From an uncultured Petrimonas sp. (GTDB lineage: Bacteria > Bacteroidota > Bacteroidia > Bacteroidales > Dysgonomonadaceae), in assembly GCA_934621705.1 (NCBI GenBank), contig CAKTUP010000118.1, forward strand, positions 1-6,019: a stretch of DNA of 6,019 bases, read 5' to 3'. A program made the position numbers and the translations under genes. Shown here in pieces: positions 1 through 5,946 of this stretch; within the stretch, counting starts at the first letter, position 1, and the number at the start of each line of letters is the position of its first letter. Below the pieces are notes generated by a model. The model did no database searches, was not told the DNA's origin, and worked only from the letters and a program-made list of their open reading frames with translations.

Positions 1-1
1 A

Positions 2-370
2 CAAGCGGCAAAAGTGGGCGGCGTAAATATCGTGGAAATGGTTGACGCACTCAGAAAGGAAGCCGGACAGCCGCCGCTCGGCGATAGTTTTTGTCCCGAT
101 AGTGAGGATATTCACATTCCATTTTCGGAAAAAGCACCCGAAAAAGTTGTCACGCACAGATTAGATGTCCGCCCGATCATCGAAGCCGGAGACCATCCCA
201 AAGATCAGGTGCTTGCGCTCGCCAACGAGTTGAAGAACGGCGACTGTATGGAGTTTATTTCATCGTTTCCCCCAACTCCACTTATCGATTTATTGCAAAA
301 GAAAGGCTATACCGTAACAATGCTCGCTCCGGATAAAGGTGTGGTGAGGACGTTTGTGGAGAAAAAGTAA
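2..370 (+). CDS. DUF1858/DUF2249 domain protein, 3' part (5' end outside window)
   Basis: The reading frame is open from the window edge (first full codon at base 2) to TAA at 368-370. A GTG at 14 could be read as a start, but the residues before it (QAAK) continue smoothly into VGGVNIVEMVDALRKEAG. That stretch resembles the C-terminal helix of a DUF1858 domain, so I read the gene as truncated by the window. About 122 residues are visible. From roughly visible residue 49 to the end lies a DUF2249-like domain: LDVRPI near its start, an alternating hydrophobic strand pattern, and the FPPTPLIDLL segment, which resembles the family's proline-containing D-P-x-P-L region. DUF2249 is a small TusA-like alpha/beta fold often linked to redox or respiratory gene sets, but its biochemical role is not settled. 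No signal peptide can be judged because the N-terminus is missing. The protein is probably cytoplasmic. The domain call is by recognition, not by search. Confidence 0.75.
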   Translation, partial: QAAKVGGVNIVEMVDALRKEAGQPPLGDSFCPDSEDIHIPFSEKAPEKVVTHRLDVRPIIEAGDHPKDQVLALANELKNGDCMEFISSFPPTPLIDLLQKKGYTVTMLAPDKGVVRTFVEKK

Positions 371-428
371 TTTGCGTTTTTTGATGATAATCAAACGGAA
401 ATAGAAAAAACATTCGGGATATATTTTG

Positions 429-436
429 TATTTTTG
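429..436 (+). promoter_or_regulatory. Bacteroidetes-type -7 element upstream of the Gfo/Idh/MocA gene
   Basis: Bases 429-436 read TATTTTTG, an exact match to the Bacteroidetes -7 consensus TAnnTTTG, 35 bp before the ATG at 472. No TTTG-like -33 box lies at the usual distance, where the sequence is A-rich (about 401-410). It is therefore half a promoter by sequence. A start site near 440 would give a leader of about 30 nt without a Shine-Dalgarno sequence, normal for the phylum. The rest of the 371-471 gap is AT-rich with no other feature. Confidence 0.5.
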
Positions 437-471
437 TGATATTCTAATGTAATTCTCTGAAAATTATTATC

Positions 472-1815
472 ATGACAACAAGACGTGAATTTATCAAGAA
501 AGCCGCCATCGGCACAACACTCGTTTCCATAGGTGGCGCATTGCCGGGATTCAGCGCCAAGAGTTATAAAAACATTATCGGAGCCAACGATAAAATTCGA
601 GTAGGTGCTATCGGTGTAAATGCGCGTGGAAATGCTTTAGCAGAAGGTTTCGCCAAGGAAAACGGCTGCGAGGTTACGTATGTGTGCGATGTTGATAAAC
701 GTGCCATGGAAAAGTGTATCGTCAACGTTCAAAAAATAGCCGGCAATACTCCAAAAGGTGAAAAAGATATCCGCCGTTTACTCGAAATAAAAGACTTGGA
801 TGCCGTTCTCATTGCCACTCCCGAACACTGGCACGCTCCCGGTGCGCTTATGGCCATGAAGGCCGGAAAACATGTTTATCTGGAGAAACCGACCGGACAT
901 AATCCGGCAGAAAATGAGATATTAATTCAAGCCGTCAAGAAATACAGCAAAGTGGCTGCAACCGGTATGCAACGCCGATCTTGGCCCAATGTTGTGAATG
1001 CGATAAAAGAGGTTCACGACGGCGCAATAGGCAACGTTTATTTCGGAAAAGCGTGGTACACCAATAATCGTGCTTCCATCGGAACCGGAAAAATAGTTTC
1101 TGTACCCGAATGGCTCGATTGGGAATTGTGGCAAGGCCCGGCTCCGCGCGTCAAGAATTACAAAGACAATATAGTCCATTACAATTGGCACTGGTTCTAC
1201 GATTGGGGAACGGGAGAGTCAGGCAACAATGCCGTACATTTCATTGACGTTCTTCGCTGGGGAATGGAAGTAACCTACCCAACCGAAGTGAGTTCCACCG
1301 GCGGAAGATTTTGTTACAAAGACGATTGGCAATTTCCCGATACTCAGGTAATCAACTTTAAATTCGGGAGCGACAAGATGATTTCGTGGGAAGGCAGGAG
1401 CTGCAATGGTAAATCTATCGAAAATACCACAGCCGGAGCAGCTTTCTATGGAGAAAAAGGAACGATTGTTATTGCAGGCGGTAACGATTATAAGATTTAC
1501 GATCTGAAAAGTCAATTAGTAAAAGAAGTCACCAGTGATTTGAAATTTATTCAGGGTGATATCCGCAATCCATCCGAAAAGTTAGACGCTTTCCATTTTT
1601 CAAATTTTCTGGATGCAATCCGAAAAAGCACACCGTTAAATGCAGATATTCACGTGGGTGCCATCAGCACAACGCTGGCTTTGTTGGGAAATATCTCCCA
1701 ACGAACAAAAAGTACATTACAAACCAATCCCGTAAACGGACATATTCTGAAAAATAAAGCGGCATCCAAATTCTGGAGCAGAGAGTATGAAAAGGGTTGG
1801 GAGATGAGGTTGTGA
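472..1815 (+). CDS. Gfo/Idh/MocA family oxidoreductase with Tat signal peptide
   Basis: The 447-residue protein starts with a twin-arginine signal (TTRREFIKKAA, Arg4-Arg5) and a hydrophobic stretch to about residue 29, predicting folded export to the periplasm. A Rossmann fold follows: strand and dinucleotide-binding turn VGAIGVNARG at 44-53, a second strand ending in VCDVD at 71-75, and ATPEHWHAP at 115-123. The family hallmark EKP is at 138-140, with the lysine expected near the nicotinamide and substrate. The remainder is the alpha/beta C-terminal domain, including HFIDVLRWG at 256-264, where His256 and Asp259 are candidate active-site residues. Relatives oxidise or reduce sugars and inositols with NAD(P). 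Tat export fits the precedent of glucose-fructose oxidoreductase, which carries its cofactor out already bound. The substrate cannot be read from sequence. The EKP motif argues against the related GH109 glycosidases, which lack it. The gene stands alone between a promoter-like site and a strong terminator, with no neighbouring sugar-use locus. Confidence 0.9.
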   Translation: MTTRREFIKKAAIGTTLVSIGGALPGFSAKSYKNIIGANDKIRVGAIGVNARGNALAEGFAKENGCEVTYVCDVDKRAMEKCIVNVQKIAGNTPKGEKDIRRLLEIKDLDAVLIATPEHWHAPGALMAMKAGKHVYLEKPTGHNPAENEILIQAVKKYSKVAATGMQRRSWPNVVNAIKEVHDGAIGNVYFGKAWYTNNRASIGTGKIVSVPEWLDWELWQGPAPRVKNYKDNIVHYNWHWFYDWGTGESGNNAVHFIDVLRWGMEVTYPTEVSSTGGRFCYKDDWQFPDTQVINFKFGSDKMISWEGRSCNGKSIENTTAGAAFYGEKGTIVIAGGNDYKIYDLKSQLVKEVTSDLKFIQGDIRNPSEKLDAFHFSNFLDAIRKSTPLNADIHVGAISTTLALLGNISQRTKSTLQTNPVNGHILKNKAASKFWSREYEKGWEMRL

Positions 1816-1903
1816 AGAAAACCTTTTTAGATTATACTTCCTATATCTCAATCGTGATGAATAAATAGTCGTATTATCTCACTTTAACGTATTATGAACT
1901 ATG

Positions 1904-1933
1904 AAACTGTCTCAAAACGAGACGGTTTTTTTT
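1904..1933 (+). terminator. Rho-independent terminator of the oxidoreductase gene
   Basis: AAACTGTCTC (1904-1913) pairs with GAGACGGTTT (1919-1928) in a 10-bp stem with one T-G wobble. The loop is AAAAC, and the stem runs into eight T residues (1926-1933). The T-tract lies on the plus-strand 3' side only, so it ends transcription from the upstream gene, 88 bp after its stop codon. Confidence 0.85.
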
Positions 1934-2029
1934 ATATAGCGTCGCTGACAGAATTTCCCTTTCCAAATCTTTAAGTTTTAAGAGGTTGTTATTTGATTAC
2001 AAAAAACAACAAAAAAGCATAAATAAAGC

Positions 2030-2082
2030 GCCATTTTTATAATTGTGACGGATTTTTCCTGGTTTGTTATCGTCAAAATGGC
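2030..2082 (-). terminator. Imperfect inverted repeat, possible terminator of pdxH
   Basis: GCCATTTT at 2030-2037 is the reverse complement of 2075-2082. Nested inside, TGACG (2046-2050) pairs with CGTCA (2071-2075), which competes for one base. Read on the minus strand, the stem is followed by GC and a T-rich tail opposite 2012-2029, so it could end the pdxH transcript about 125 bp after its stop. The one-sided 9-nt bulge and long loop make this weak, and it may be coincidental. Confidence 0.25.
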
Positions 2083-2191
2083 AAAAGTGGTTGTAGCTTT
2101 TATTCGATTTGGATTGCTTGAAAACCGATTTCGATTCTATGAGACAAGGGCTGCGGTGCATGAGTTTTTCTTCGAATGTGAGCTACTTTAA
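2078..2191 (+). CDS. Doubtful 37-codon ORF in the intergenic region
   Basis: ATG at 2078 opens a frame to TAA at 2189-2191. The peptide begins MAKVVVAFIRFGLLENRFRF and continues with an acidic and aromatic tail. It ends 16 bp short of the 3' end of pdxH, which runs toward it. There is no recognisable domain, signal peptide or membrane segment, and no promoter match directly upstream. Its ATG lies within the inverted repeat at 2030-2082. Phenylalanine-rich content is expected by chance in AT-rich DNA, so I regard it as more likely spurious, or a fragment of a degenerate repeat, than a real small protein. Confidence 0.15.
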   Translation: MAKVVVAFIRFGLLENRFRFYETRAAVHEFFFECELL

Positions 2192-2207
2192 AAGGTGTGG
2201 AATTGCG

Positions 2208-2846
2208 TCACGGCGCCAGCCTGTGCATTGTCCAACCCTCTTCGGTTTTATAATATGCAAAACGGTCGTGCAAGCGGCTTGGGCGCCCTTGCCAAAACTC
2301 GATGGTGGTGGGCAGCACAATAAAACCGCCCCAATGCAGTGGCCGGGAAATCTTTTGATGGCGGAATTTTTCTTCGAACGAAACTTGCAACTCATTCAAC
2401 TCTTCCCTGCTTTTCAAGATTTTACTCTGCGGAGAAACCCACGCTCCGATTTTGCTCGTTTCGGGACGGGAATCGAAATACGCATCGGAATCTTCGGCCG
2501 AAATCTTTTCCACACGACCTTCCACGCGCACCTGGCGCGCCATTTCGTGCCAATCGAAAACCAATGCTGCAAACGGATTCGAAAGCAATTCACGTCCTTT
2601 TCGGCTGAAGTAATTGGTGAAAAACACAAAGCCGTTTTCGTTCACTTCTTTCAGAAGAACTACACGCGCTGAAGGTTTTCCGTCGGCTGTGGCGGTTGCC
2701 AGTGTCATGGCGTTTGGCTCCAAAAATCCGGCTGCAATGGCTTGCTCCATCCATTGGTTAAATTGAAGAATGGGGTTTTTATTCACTTCATTTTCAGCAA
2801 GGTTTCCTGCTGTGTATTCTTTTCTGAAATCGGATAATTTAGTCAT
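2208..2846 (-). CDS. pdxH: Pyridoxamine 5'-phosphate oxidase (PdxH)
   Basis: PdxH is a cytoplasmic FMN enzyme. It oxidises pyridoxine or pyridoxamine 5'-phosphate to pyridoxal 5'-phosphate with O2, the last step of PLP synthesis and salvage. The 212-residue protein is full length and collinear with the E. coli enzyme, offset by about six residues. Visible landmarks are SARVVLLK (59-66; Arg61 for FMN, Lys66 for substrate phosphate), YFSRKGREL (79-87), the RQVRVEG strand (104-110) and YFDSRPETSKIGAW (123-136; Tyr123, Arg127 and Ser131 bind substrate phosphate). Near the end come HWGGF (171-175), EFWQGR (183-188) and RLHDR (191-195; Arg191 and His193 contact substrate), then the typical C-terminus HRLAP. 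The ATG (complement of 2844-2846) gives the family's usual N-terminus. The gene is divergent from lolD with 116 bp between starts. I find no exact TAnnTTTG on its strand. An O2-dependent enzyme suggests the host meets some oxygen, though anaerobic Bacteroidales also keep it. Confidence 0.97.
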   Translation of the reverse strand: MTKLSDFRKEYTAGNLAENEVNKNPILQFNQWMEQAIAAGFLEPNAMTLATATADGKPSARVVLLKEVNENGFVFFTNYFSRKGRELLSNPFAALVFDWHEMARQVRVEGRVEKISAEDSDAYFDSRPETSKIGAWVSPQSKILKSREELNELQVSFEEKFRHQKISRPLHWGGFIVLPTTIEFWQGRPSRLHDRFAYYKTEEGWTMHRLAP

Positions 2847-2899
2847 ATCGATATAAAAAACGAGTTGTTTGTCATCTCTTTATAACCATTTTCGCCATT

Positions 2900-2934
2900 T
2901 TTGGTTTATAAGTTCTTCTTTTTTCTTAACTTCG
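2900..2934 (+). promoter_or_regulatory. Putative promoter of the lolD-S9 peptidase operon
   Basis: TTTG at 2900-2903 is followed after 23 nt by TAACTTCG at 2927-2934, one mismatch from TAnnTTTG. The spacing is at the upper end of the accepted range. A start near 2940 would leave a leader of about 20 nt before the ATG at 2963. It lies in the 116-bp gap shared with the divergent pdxH gene. Confidence 0.45.
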
Positions 2935-2962
2935 CACGCTGTAAACTGTTTCGGAAAAATCT

Positions 2963-3631
2963 ATGATTAGAGTTGAAAATATACACAAAAGTTTTGGTGA
3001 ACTGCAAGTGTTGAAAGGAATTGACCTGGAAGTTAACAAAGGGGAAATCGTTTCGATAGTAGGTCCCAGCGGCGCCGGAAAAACCACGTTGCTGATGATT
3101 ATGGGAACCCTGGAAAAAGCAAATTCGGGAAAAGTATTTATCGGTGATAACGATTTGAGCAAACTCAGCGAGAAAAAGCTTTCGGATTTCCGCAACAAAA
3201 ATATCGGGTTTGTTTTTCAGTTTCATCAACTGTTGCCGGAATTTACGGCGTTAGAAAATGTGATGATCCCCGCTCTTATCGGAAATGCCAAACACGGCGC
3301 AGCCGAAAAGCGAGCCAAAGAACTGTTGCAAATGATGGGATTGAGTGAGCGGATGGAACACAAGCCGGCCGAACTTTCCGGCGGAGAAAAACAACGCGTT
3401 GCAGTAGCCCGTGCACTCATAAACAACCCGATAGTGGTTTTTGCCGATGAGCCGTCAGGAAGCCTCGATACCGATAATAAAGCGGAGCTTCACGCGCTGT
3501 TTTTCGAACTTCGCGACAAGCTGAACCAAACGTTTATCATCGTTACGCACGACGAACAGTTGGCATCCATCACCGACAGAACTATCCATATGATGGATGG
3601 AAAAATTGCAGATAATATTCCTGAAGTATAA
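2963..3631 (+). CDS. lolD: LolD-like lipoprotein-releasing ABC transporter ATPase
   Basis: The 222-residue protein is a single ABC nucleotide-binding domain with every core motif: Walker A GPSGAGKT (34-41), Q-loop Gln86 in [18 protein letters not shown], signature LSGGEKQR (138-145), Walker B IVVFADEP (157-164; catalytic Glu163), D-loop GSLD (166-169) and switch His196 in THD. The Q-loop sequence with HQLLPEF and ENV is characteristic of the LolD/MacB/FtsE group and best fits LolD. LolD powers LolCDE, which extracts lipoproteins from the inner membrane and passes them to LolA. No membrane partner (LolC/E) is adjacent. The ATPase is often encoded apart from its permease in Bacteroidetes, so it presumably works with one elsewhere. 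A MacB-type export ATPase is the main alternative. The next gene, 27 bp downstream with no terminator between, encodes a predicted lipoprotein, so the two are probably co-transcribed. Confidence 0.88.
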   Translation: MIRVENIHKSFGELQVLKGIDLEVNKGEIVSIVGPSGAGKTTLLMIMGTLEKANSGKVFIGDNDLSKLSEKKLSDFRNKNIGFVFQFHQLLPEFTALENVMIPALIGNAKHGAAEKRAKELLQMMGLSERMEHKPAELSGGEKQRVAVARALINNPIVVFADEPSGSLDTDNKAELHALFFELRDKLNQTFIIVTHDEQLASITDRTIHMMDGKIADNIPEV

Positions 3632-3658
3632 ACTTAAATCAATATTAATTAGTGTTTT

Positions 3659-5770
3659 ATGAAAATCAAATCATTTTTTACAGCAATGGTAATGGCCGGT
3701 TTTTTATTTTCTTGTACCAACGGTGAACAACAAAATTCGGGCGAGAGAGCCGGTAATTTAGGCGAAGCGATCGGAAAATCCAAAATTAAAATCGATAATG
3801 GCCGGATGACACCCGAAGTTTTGTACAGTTTTGGCCGTATTGGCGGCGTTGAGGTTTCGCCCGACAAGTCGAAAATCCTTTATCAGGTTACTTACGTCGA
3901 TATAAAACAAAACAAAACCAACCCGGAGCTTTTTATTATGAATTCCGACGGAAGCGATAAAAAGCAACTGACCGTTACCAACGCCCGCGAAAGCAACGCA
4001 CAATGGATTTCGGGAGGGAAAAAGATCGCTTTTTTAAGCAACGAAGGCGGATCGTCGCAAATTTGGACGATGAATCCCGACGGCGGCGGCATGAAAAAAA
4101 TAACCAACGTGGAAGATGGCATAGACGGGTTTATTTTTTCGCCCGACAATAAAAAAGTACTCTTCATTAAAAGCGTGAAGGCCGGTGAAACAACAAAAGA
4201 CCGTTATCCCGACCTGACCGAGTCATCGGGAAGAATCGTCGATGATTTAATGTACAAGCACTGGGACCACTGGGTAGAGAAAGTTCCGCACACGTTTGTG
4301 GCCGATTTCAAAGACGATAAACTGTCGAATATTATCGATTTGCTTCAGGATGAGCCGTACGAAGCGCCCATGCTGCCTTTCGGCGGAACGGAGCAACTGG
4401 CATGGAGTCCCGACGGAAAAATCGTGGCCTATACATCGCGCAAAAAAACGGGAAAGGAATACGCTGTTTCCACCAATTCCGATATCTATTTTTACAATGT
4501 GGAAACCGGAAAAACAACGAATATGACCGAAGGAATGATGGGTTACGATGTGAATCCGCAGTTTTCGCCCGACGGTTCCAAACTTGCTTGGTTGAGTATG
4601 GAACGTGATGGATATGAAGCCGATAAGAATCGTTTGTTCGTGCTTGATTTGGCAACAGGAACAAAGACGGACTTAACCGAAAACTTCGACAACAACGTGG
4701 ATGCTTTTGTGTGGAATACCGACAACAACACGTTTTATTTTACGGTTCCCGTGGCGGGAACGGTGCAGATTTATTCGCTGGATATGTCAACGAAAGAAAT
4801 TCTCGCGGTCACCAAAGGGAAGCACAACTACACGTCCATTGCCCTCGGAAATGGAAAACTGATTGCCGGCCGGCAGTCTATGTCTATGCCTTCCGAAATT
4901 TATGCTGTGGAAATTTCTTCGGGGGTTGCTACCGAACTTTCAATGGAGAATAAACACTTTTTAGACCAACTCACCATGGGTGAAGTGGAAGAACGATGGA
5001 TAGGCACTACCGACGGCAAGCAGATGCTCACATGGGTGGTGTATCCGCCTGATTTTGATTCCACGAAAACGTATCCGGCTCTGCTGTATTGTCAGGGCGG
5101 GCCGCAGAGTATGGTGAGCCAGTTTTGGTCGTACCGATGGAATTTACAAATGATGGCGGCAAACGGATATATTATAGTTGCGCCCAATCGTCGCGGTTTG
5201 CCCGGATTCGGTAGTGAATGGAACGAACAGATCAGCGGCGATTACGGCGGACAAAATATGCGCGATTACTTGTCGGCCATTGACGCGTTGGCGAAAGAGC
5301 CATTCGTGGACGAAAACCGATTGGGTTGTACCGGAGCAAGTTACGGCGGATTTTCGGTATTTTGGCTGGCCGGACATCACGACAAACGTTTCAAAGCGTT
5401 TTTGGCGCACGCCGGAATTTTTAATCTGGAAGCACAATACCTGGAAACGGAAGAGTTGTTTTTCGCCAACTGGGATATGGGCGGCCCTTACTGGGATAAA
5501 TCCAATGCCGTGGCGCAGAAGACGTATGCTGCTTCACCGCATCGTTTCGTAGAAAAATGGGATACGCCCATTATGGTTACGCACGGCGAGCTGGATTACC
5601 GCATTTTGGCATCGCAGGGGATGATGGCGTTCAACGCGGCGCAACTGCGGGGTATTCCGTCGCGTTTGCTCGTTTTTCCCAACGAAAATCACTGGATAAG
5701 CCAGCCGCAGAACGGAGTGCTGTTTCAACGCGAGTTTTTCCGTTGGTTCGATGAGTGGCTGAAACCTTGA
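3659..5770 (+). CDS. S9 family peptidase (DPP5-like) with lipoprotein signal
   Basis: The 703-residue precursor begins with a lipoprotein signal (Lys2, Lys4, hydrophobic core, FLFSC with Cys19 as lipidation site). A TolB/WD40-like beta-propeller spans about 50-430, with blades marked by repeated SPD motifs (67-69, 161-163, 250-252, 303-305) and by N-x-DG and DG turns. The C-terminal alpha/beta-hydrolase domain (about 455-703) has the prolyl-oligopeptidase triad: Ser561 in GASYGG, Asp646 in GELDYR and His678 in NENHW. The oxyanion-region segment CQGGPQS (478-484) precedes it. Overall pattern, including NWDMGGPYWDKSN (604-616), best matches dipeptidyl-peptidase 5 of Porphyromonas gingivalis. 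That enzyme removes dipeptides with a hydrophobic or Ala residue at P1 in the periplasm. The exact specificity here is inferred. The residues after Cys19 (TNGEQQN) lack the acidic cluster of Bacteroidetes surface-export signals, so a periplasm-facing location is more likely. It probably shares the lolD promoter, as nothing promoter-like is seen in the 27-bp gap. Confidence 0.93.
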   Translation: MKIKSFFTAMVMAGFLFSCTNGEQQNSGERAGNLGEAIGKSKIKIDNGRMTPEVLYSFGRIGGVEVSPDKSKILYQVTYVDIKQNKTNPELFIMNSDGSDKKQLTVTNARESNAQWISGGKKIAFLSNEGGSSQIWTMNPDGGGMKKITNVEDGIDGFIFSPDNKKVLFIKSVKAGETTKDRYPDLTESSGRIVDDLMYKHWDHWVEKVPHTFVADFKDDKLSNIIDLLQDEPYEAPMLPFGGTEQLAWSPDGKIVAYTSRKKTGKEYAVSTNSDIYFYNVETGKTTNMTEGMMGYDVNPQFSPDGSKLAWLSMERDGYEADKNRLFVLDLATGTKTDLTENFDNNVDAFVWNTDNNTFYFTVPVAGTVQIYSLDMSTKEILAVTKGKHNYTSIALGNGKLIAGRQSMSMPSEIYAVEISSGVATELSMENKHFLDQLTMGEVEERWIGTTDGKQMLTWVVYPPDFDSTKTYPALLYCQGGPQSMVSQFWSYRWNLQMMAANGYIIVAPNRRGLPGFGSEWNEQISGDYGGQNMRDYLSAIDALAKEPFVDENRLGCTGASYGGFSVFWLAGHHDKRFKAFLAHAGIFNLEAQYLETEELFFANWDMGGPYWDKSNAVAQKTYAASPHRFVEKWDTPIMVTHGELDYRILASQGMMAFNAAQLRGIPSRLLVFPNENHWISQPQNGVLFQREFFRWFDEWLKP

Positions 5771-5774
5771 ATAA

Positions 5775-5803
5775 GGCGGTCGAGCGCCCAATAATCCTTT
5801 TTT
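5775..5803 (+). terminator. Weak terminator-like hairpin after the S9 peptidase gene
   Basis: GGCG (5775-5778) and CGCC (5785-5788) form a 4-bp stem with a GTCGAG loop, starting 5 bp after the stop codon. Six T residues follow only at 5798-5803, nine bases beyond the stem. Both the short stem and the displaced T-run argue for poor termination, so read-through toward the tRNA gene is plausible. Confidence 0.3.
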
Positions 5804-5898
5804 CCGATAGCGGGTGCAAAAAAATAAAAAAATACGGTAAAAATATTTGCAGATTTTGAAAATATAACTACCTTTGCACTCGCTATCGGAAAAAAGGA
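5795..5898. repeat. 26-bp inverted repeat flanking a 52-bp AT-rich spacer
   Basis: The left arm 5795-5820 and right arm 5873-5898 are reverse complements at 25 of 26 positions. The single difference (G5813 against T5880) would still pair as G-U in RNA. Both arms carry CGCTATCGGAAAAAAGGA when read outward (minus strand for the left arm), preceded by TTTGCAC at the spacer side. The 52-bp spacer (5821-5872) is strongly AT-rich and contains the -33 box and the first half of the -7 element of the tRNA promoter. No target-site duplication is evident outside the arms. The arrangement could be an invertible segment, a small inverted-repeat element, or a duplicated copy of the tRNA leader. Confidence 0.9.
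5846..5876 (+). promoter_or_regulatory. Strong Bacteroidetes promoter for tRNA-Asp
   Basis: TTTG at 5846-5849, a 19-nt spacer, then TACCTTTG at 5869-5876 is an exact match to the sigma-ABfr consensus (TTTG-N19-TAnnTTTG). Transcription should start around 5881-5884, giving a leader of about 65 nt before the mature tRNA 5' end. The TTTG of the -7 element is the first four bases of the right inverted-repeat arm. Confidence 0.8.
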
Positions 5899-5917
5899 CT
5901 GTGATGCAGACCTTTTT
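5891..5917 (+). promoter_or_regulatory. Hairpin in the tRNA-Asp leader
   Basis: AAAAAGG (5891-5897) pairs with CCTTTTT (5911-5917). After an A-A mismatch, CTG (5899-5901) pairs with CAG (5907-5909), closing a TGATG loop. The 3' side ends in five T residues, so the GGACTG/CAGACC part followed by T5 resembles a weak intrinsic terminator or a pause or processing hairpin. Its 5' strand is part of the right arm of the 26-bp inverted repeat, so it cannot form while the two arms are paired. Confidence 0.45.
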
Positions 5918-5946
5918 AAACAAATGAAGATAGTAGTTAAATTTTT

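Larger units (their letters stand above)
1934..2207. other. Intergenic region between the terminator and the 3' end of pdxH
   Basis: Together with 1816-1903 this makes a 392-bp stretch without a convincing gene. It is AT-rich at 1960-2040 (runs of A around 2001-2016) and becomes less so toward pdxH. It holds the imperfect inverted repeat at 2030-2082 and an open frame of 37 codons at 2078-2191, both listed separately. I see no tRNA-like fold, transposase fragment or clear promoter. The region may be an eroded insertion or simply spacer. Confidence 0.5.

Noticed and set aside
380..395. Hairpin TTTGAT-GATA-ATCAAA after the DUF2249 gene as a terminator
   Set aside because: The stem is only 6 bp and AT-rich, with no T-tract after it on either strand (A-rich sequence follows). 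It is not a convincing terminator.
472..1815. GH109 alpha-N-acetylgalactosaminidase
   Set aside because: Length and Tat signal fit, but the intact EKP triad marks it as a standard Gfo/Idh/MocA oxidoreductase.
1985..2010. Inverted repeat GTTGTT/AACAAC
   Set aside because: The 6-bp arms lie in low-complexity AT-rich DNA with no T-tract in the right place, so chance is sufficient.
2109..2672. Plus-strand open frame of 187 codons
   Set aside because: It lies almost wholly opposite pdxH, whose motifs are unambiguous. Its own product shows no recognisable domain.
4332..4664. Minus-strand open frame inside the S9 peptidase gene
   Set aside because: It is an antisense shadow of the propeller domain, with arginine-rich low-plausibility sequence and no promoter.
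5795..5898. CRISPR array or complete insertion sequence
   Set aside because: There is a single inverted pair rather than direct repeats with spacers. The 52-bp interior has no coding capacity and no target-site duplication is visible.
5534..5923. Minus-strand open frame of 129 codons covering the peptidase 3' end and the inverted repeat
   Set aside because: Most of it is antisense to conserved catalytic-domain sequence, and the rest crosses the tRNA promoter and repeat. No domain is recognisable.
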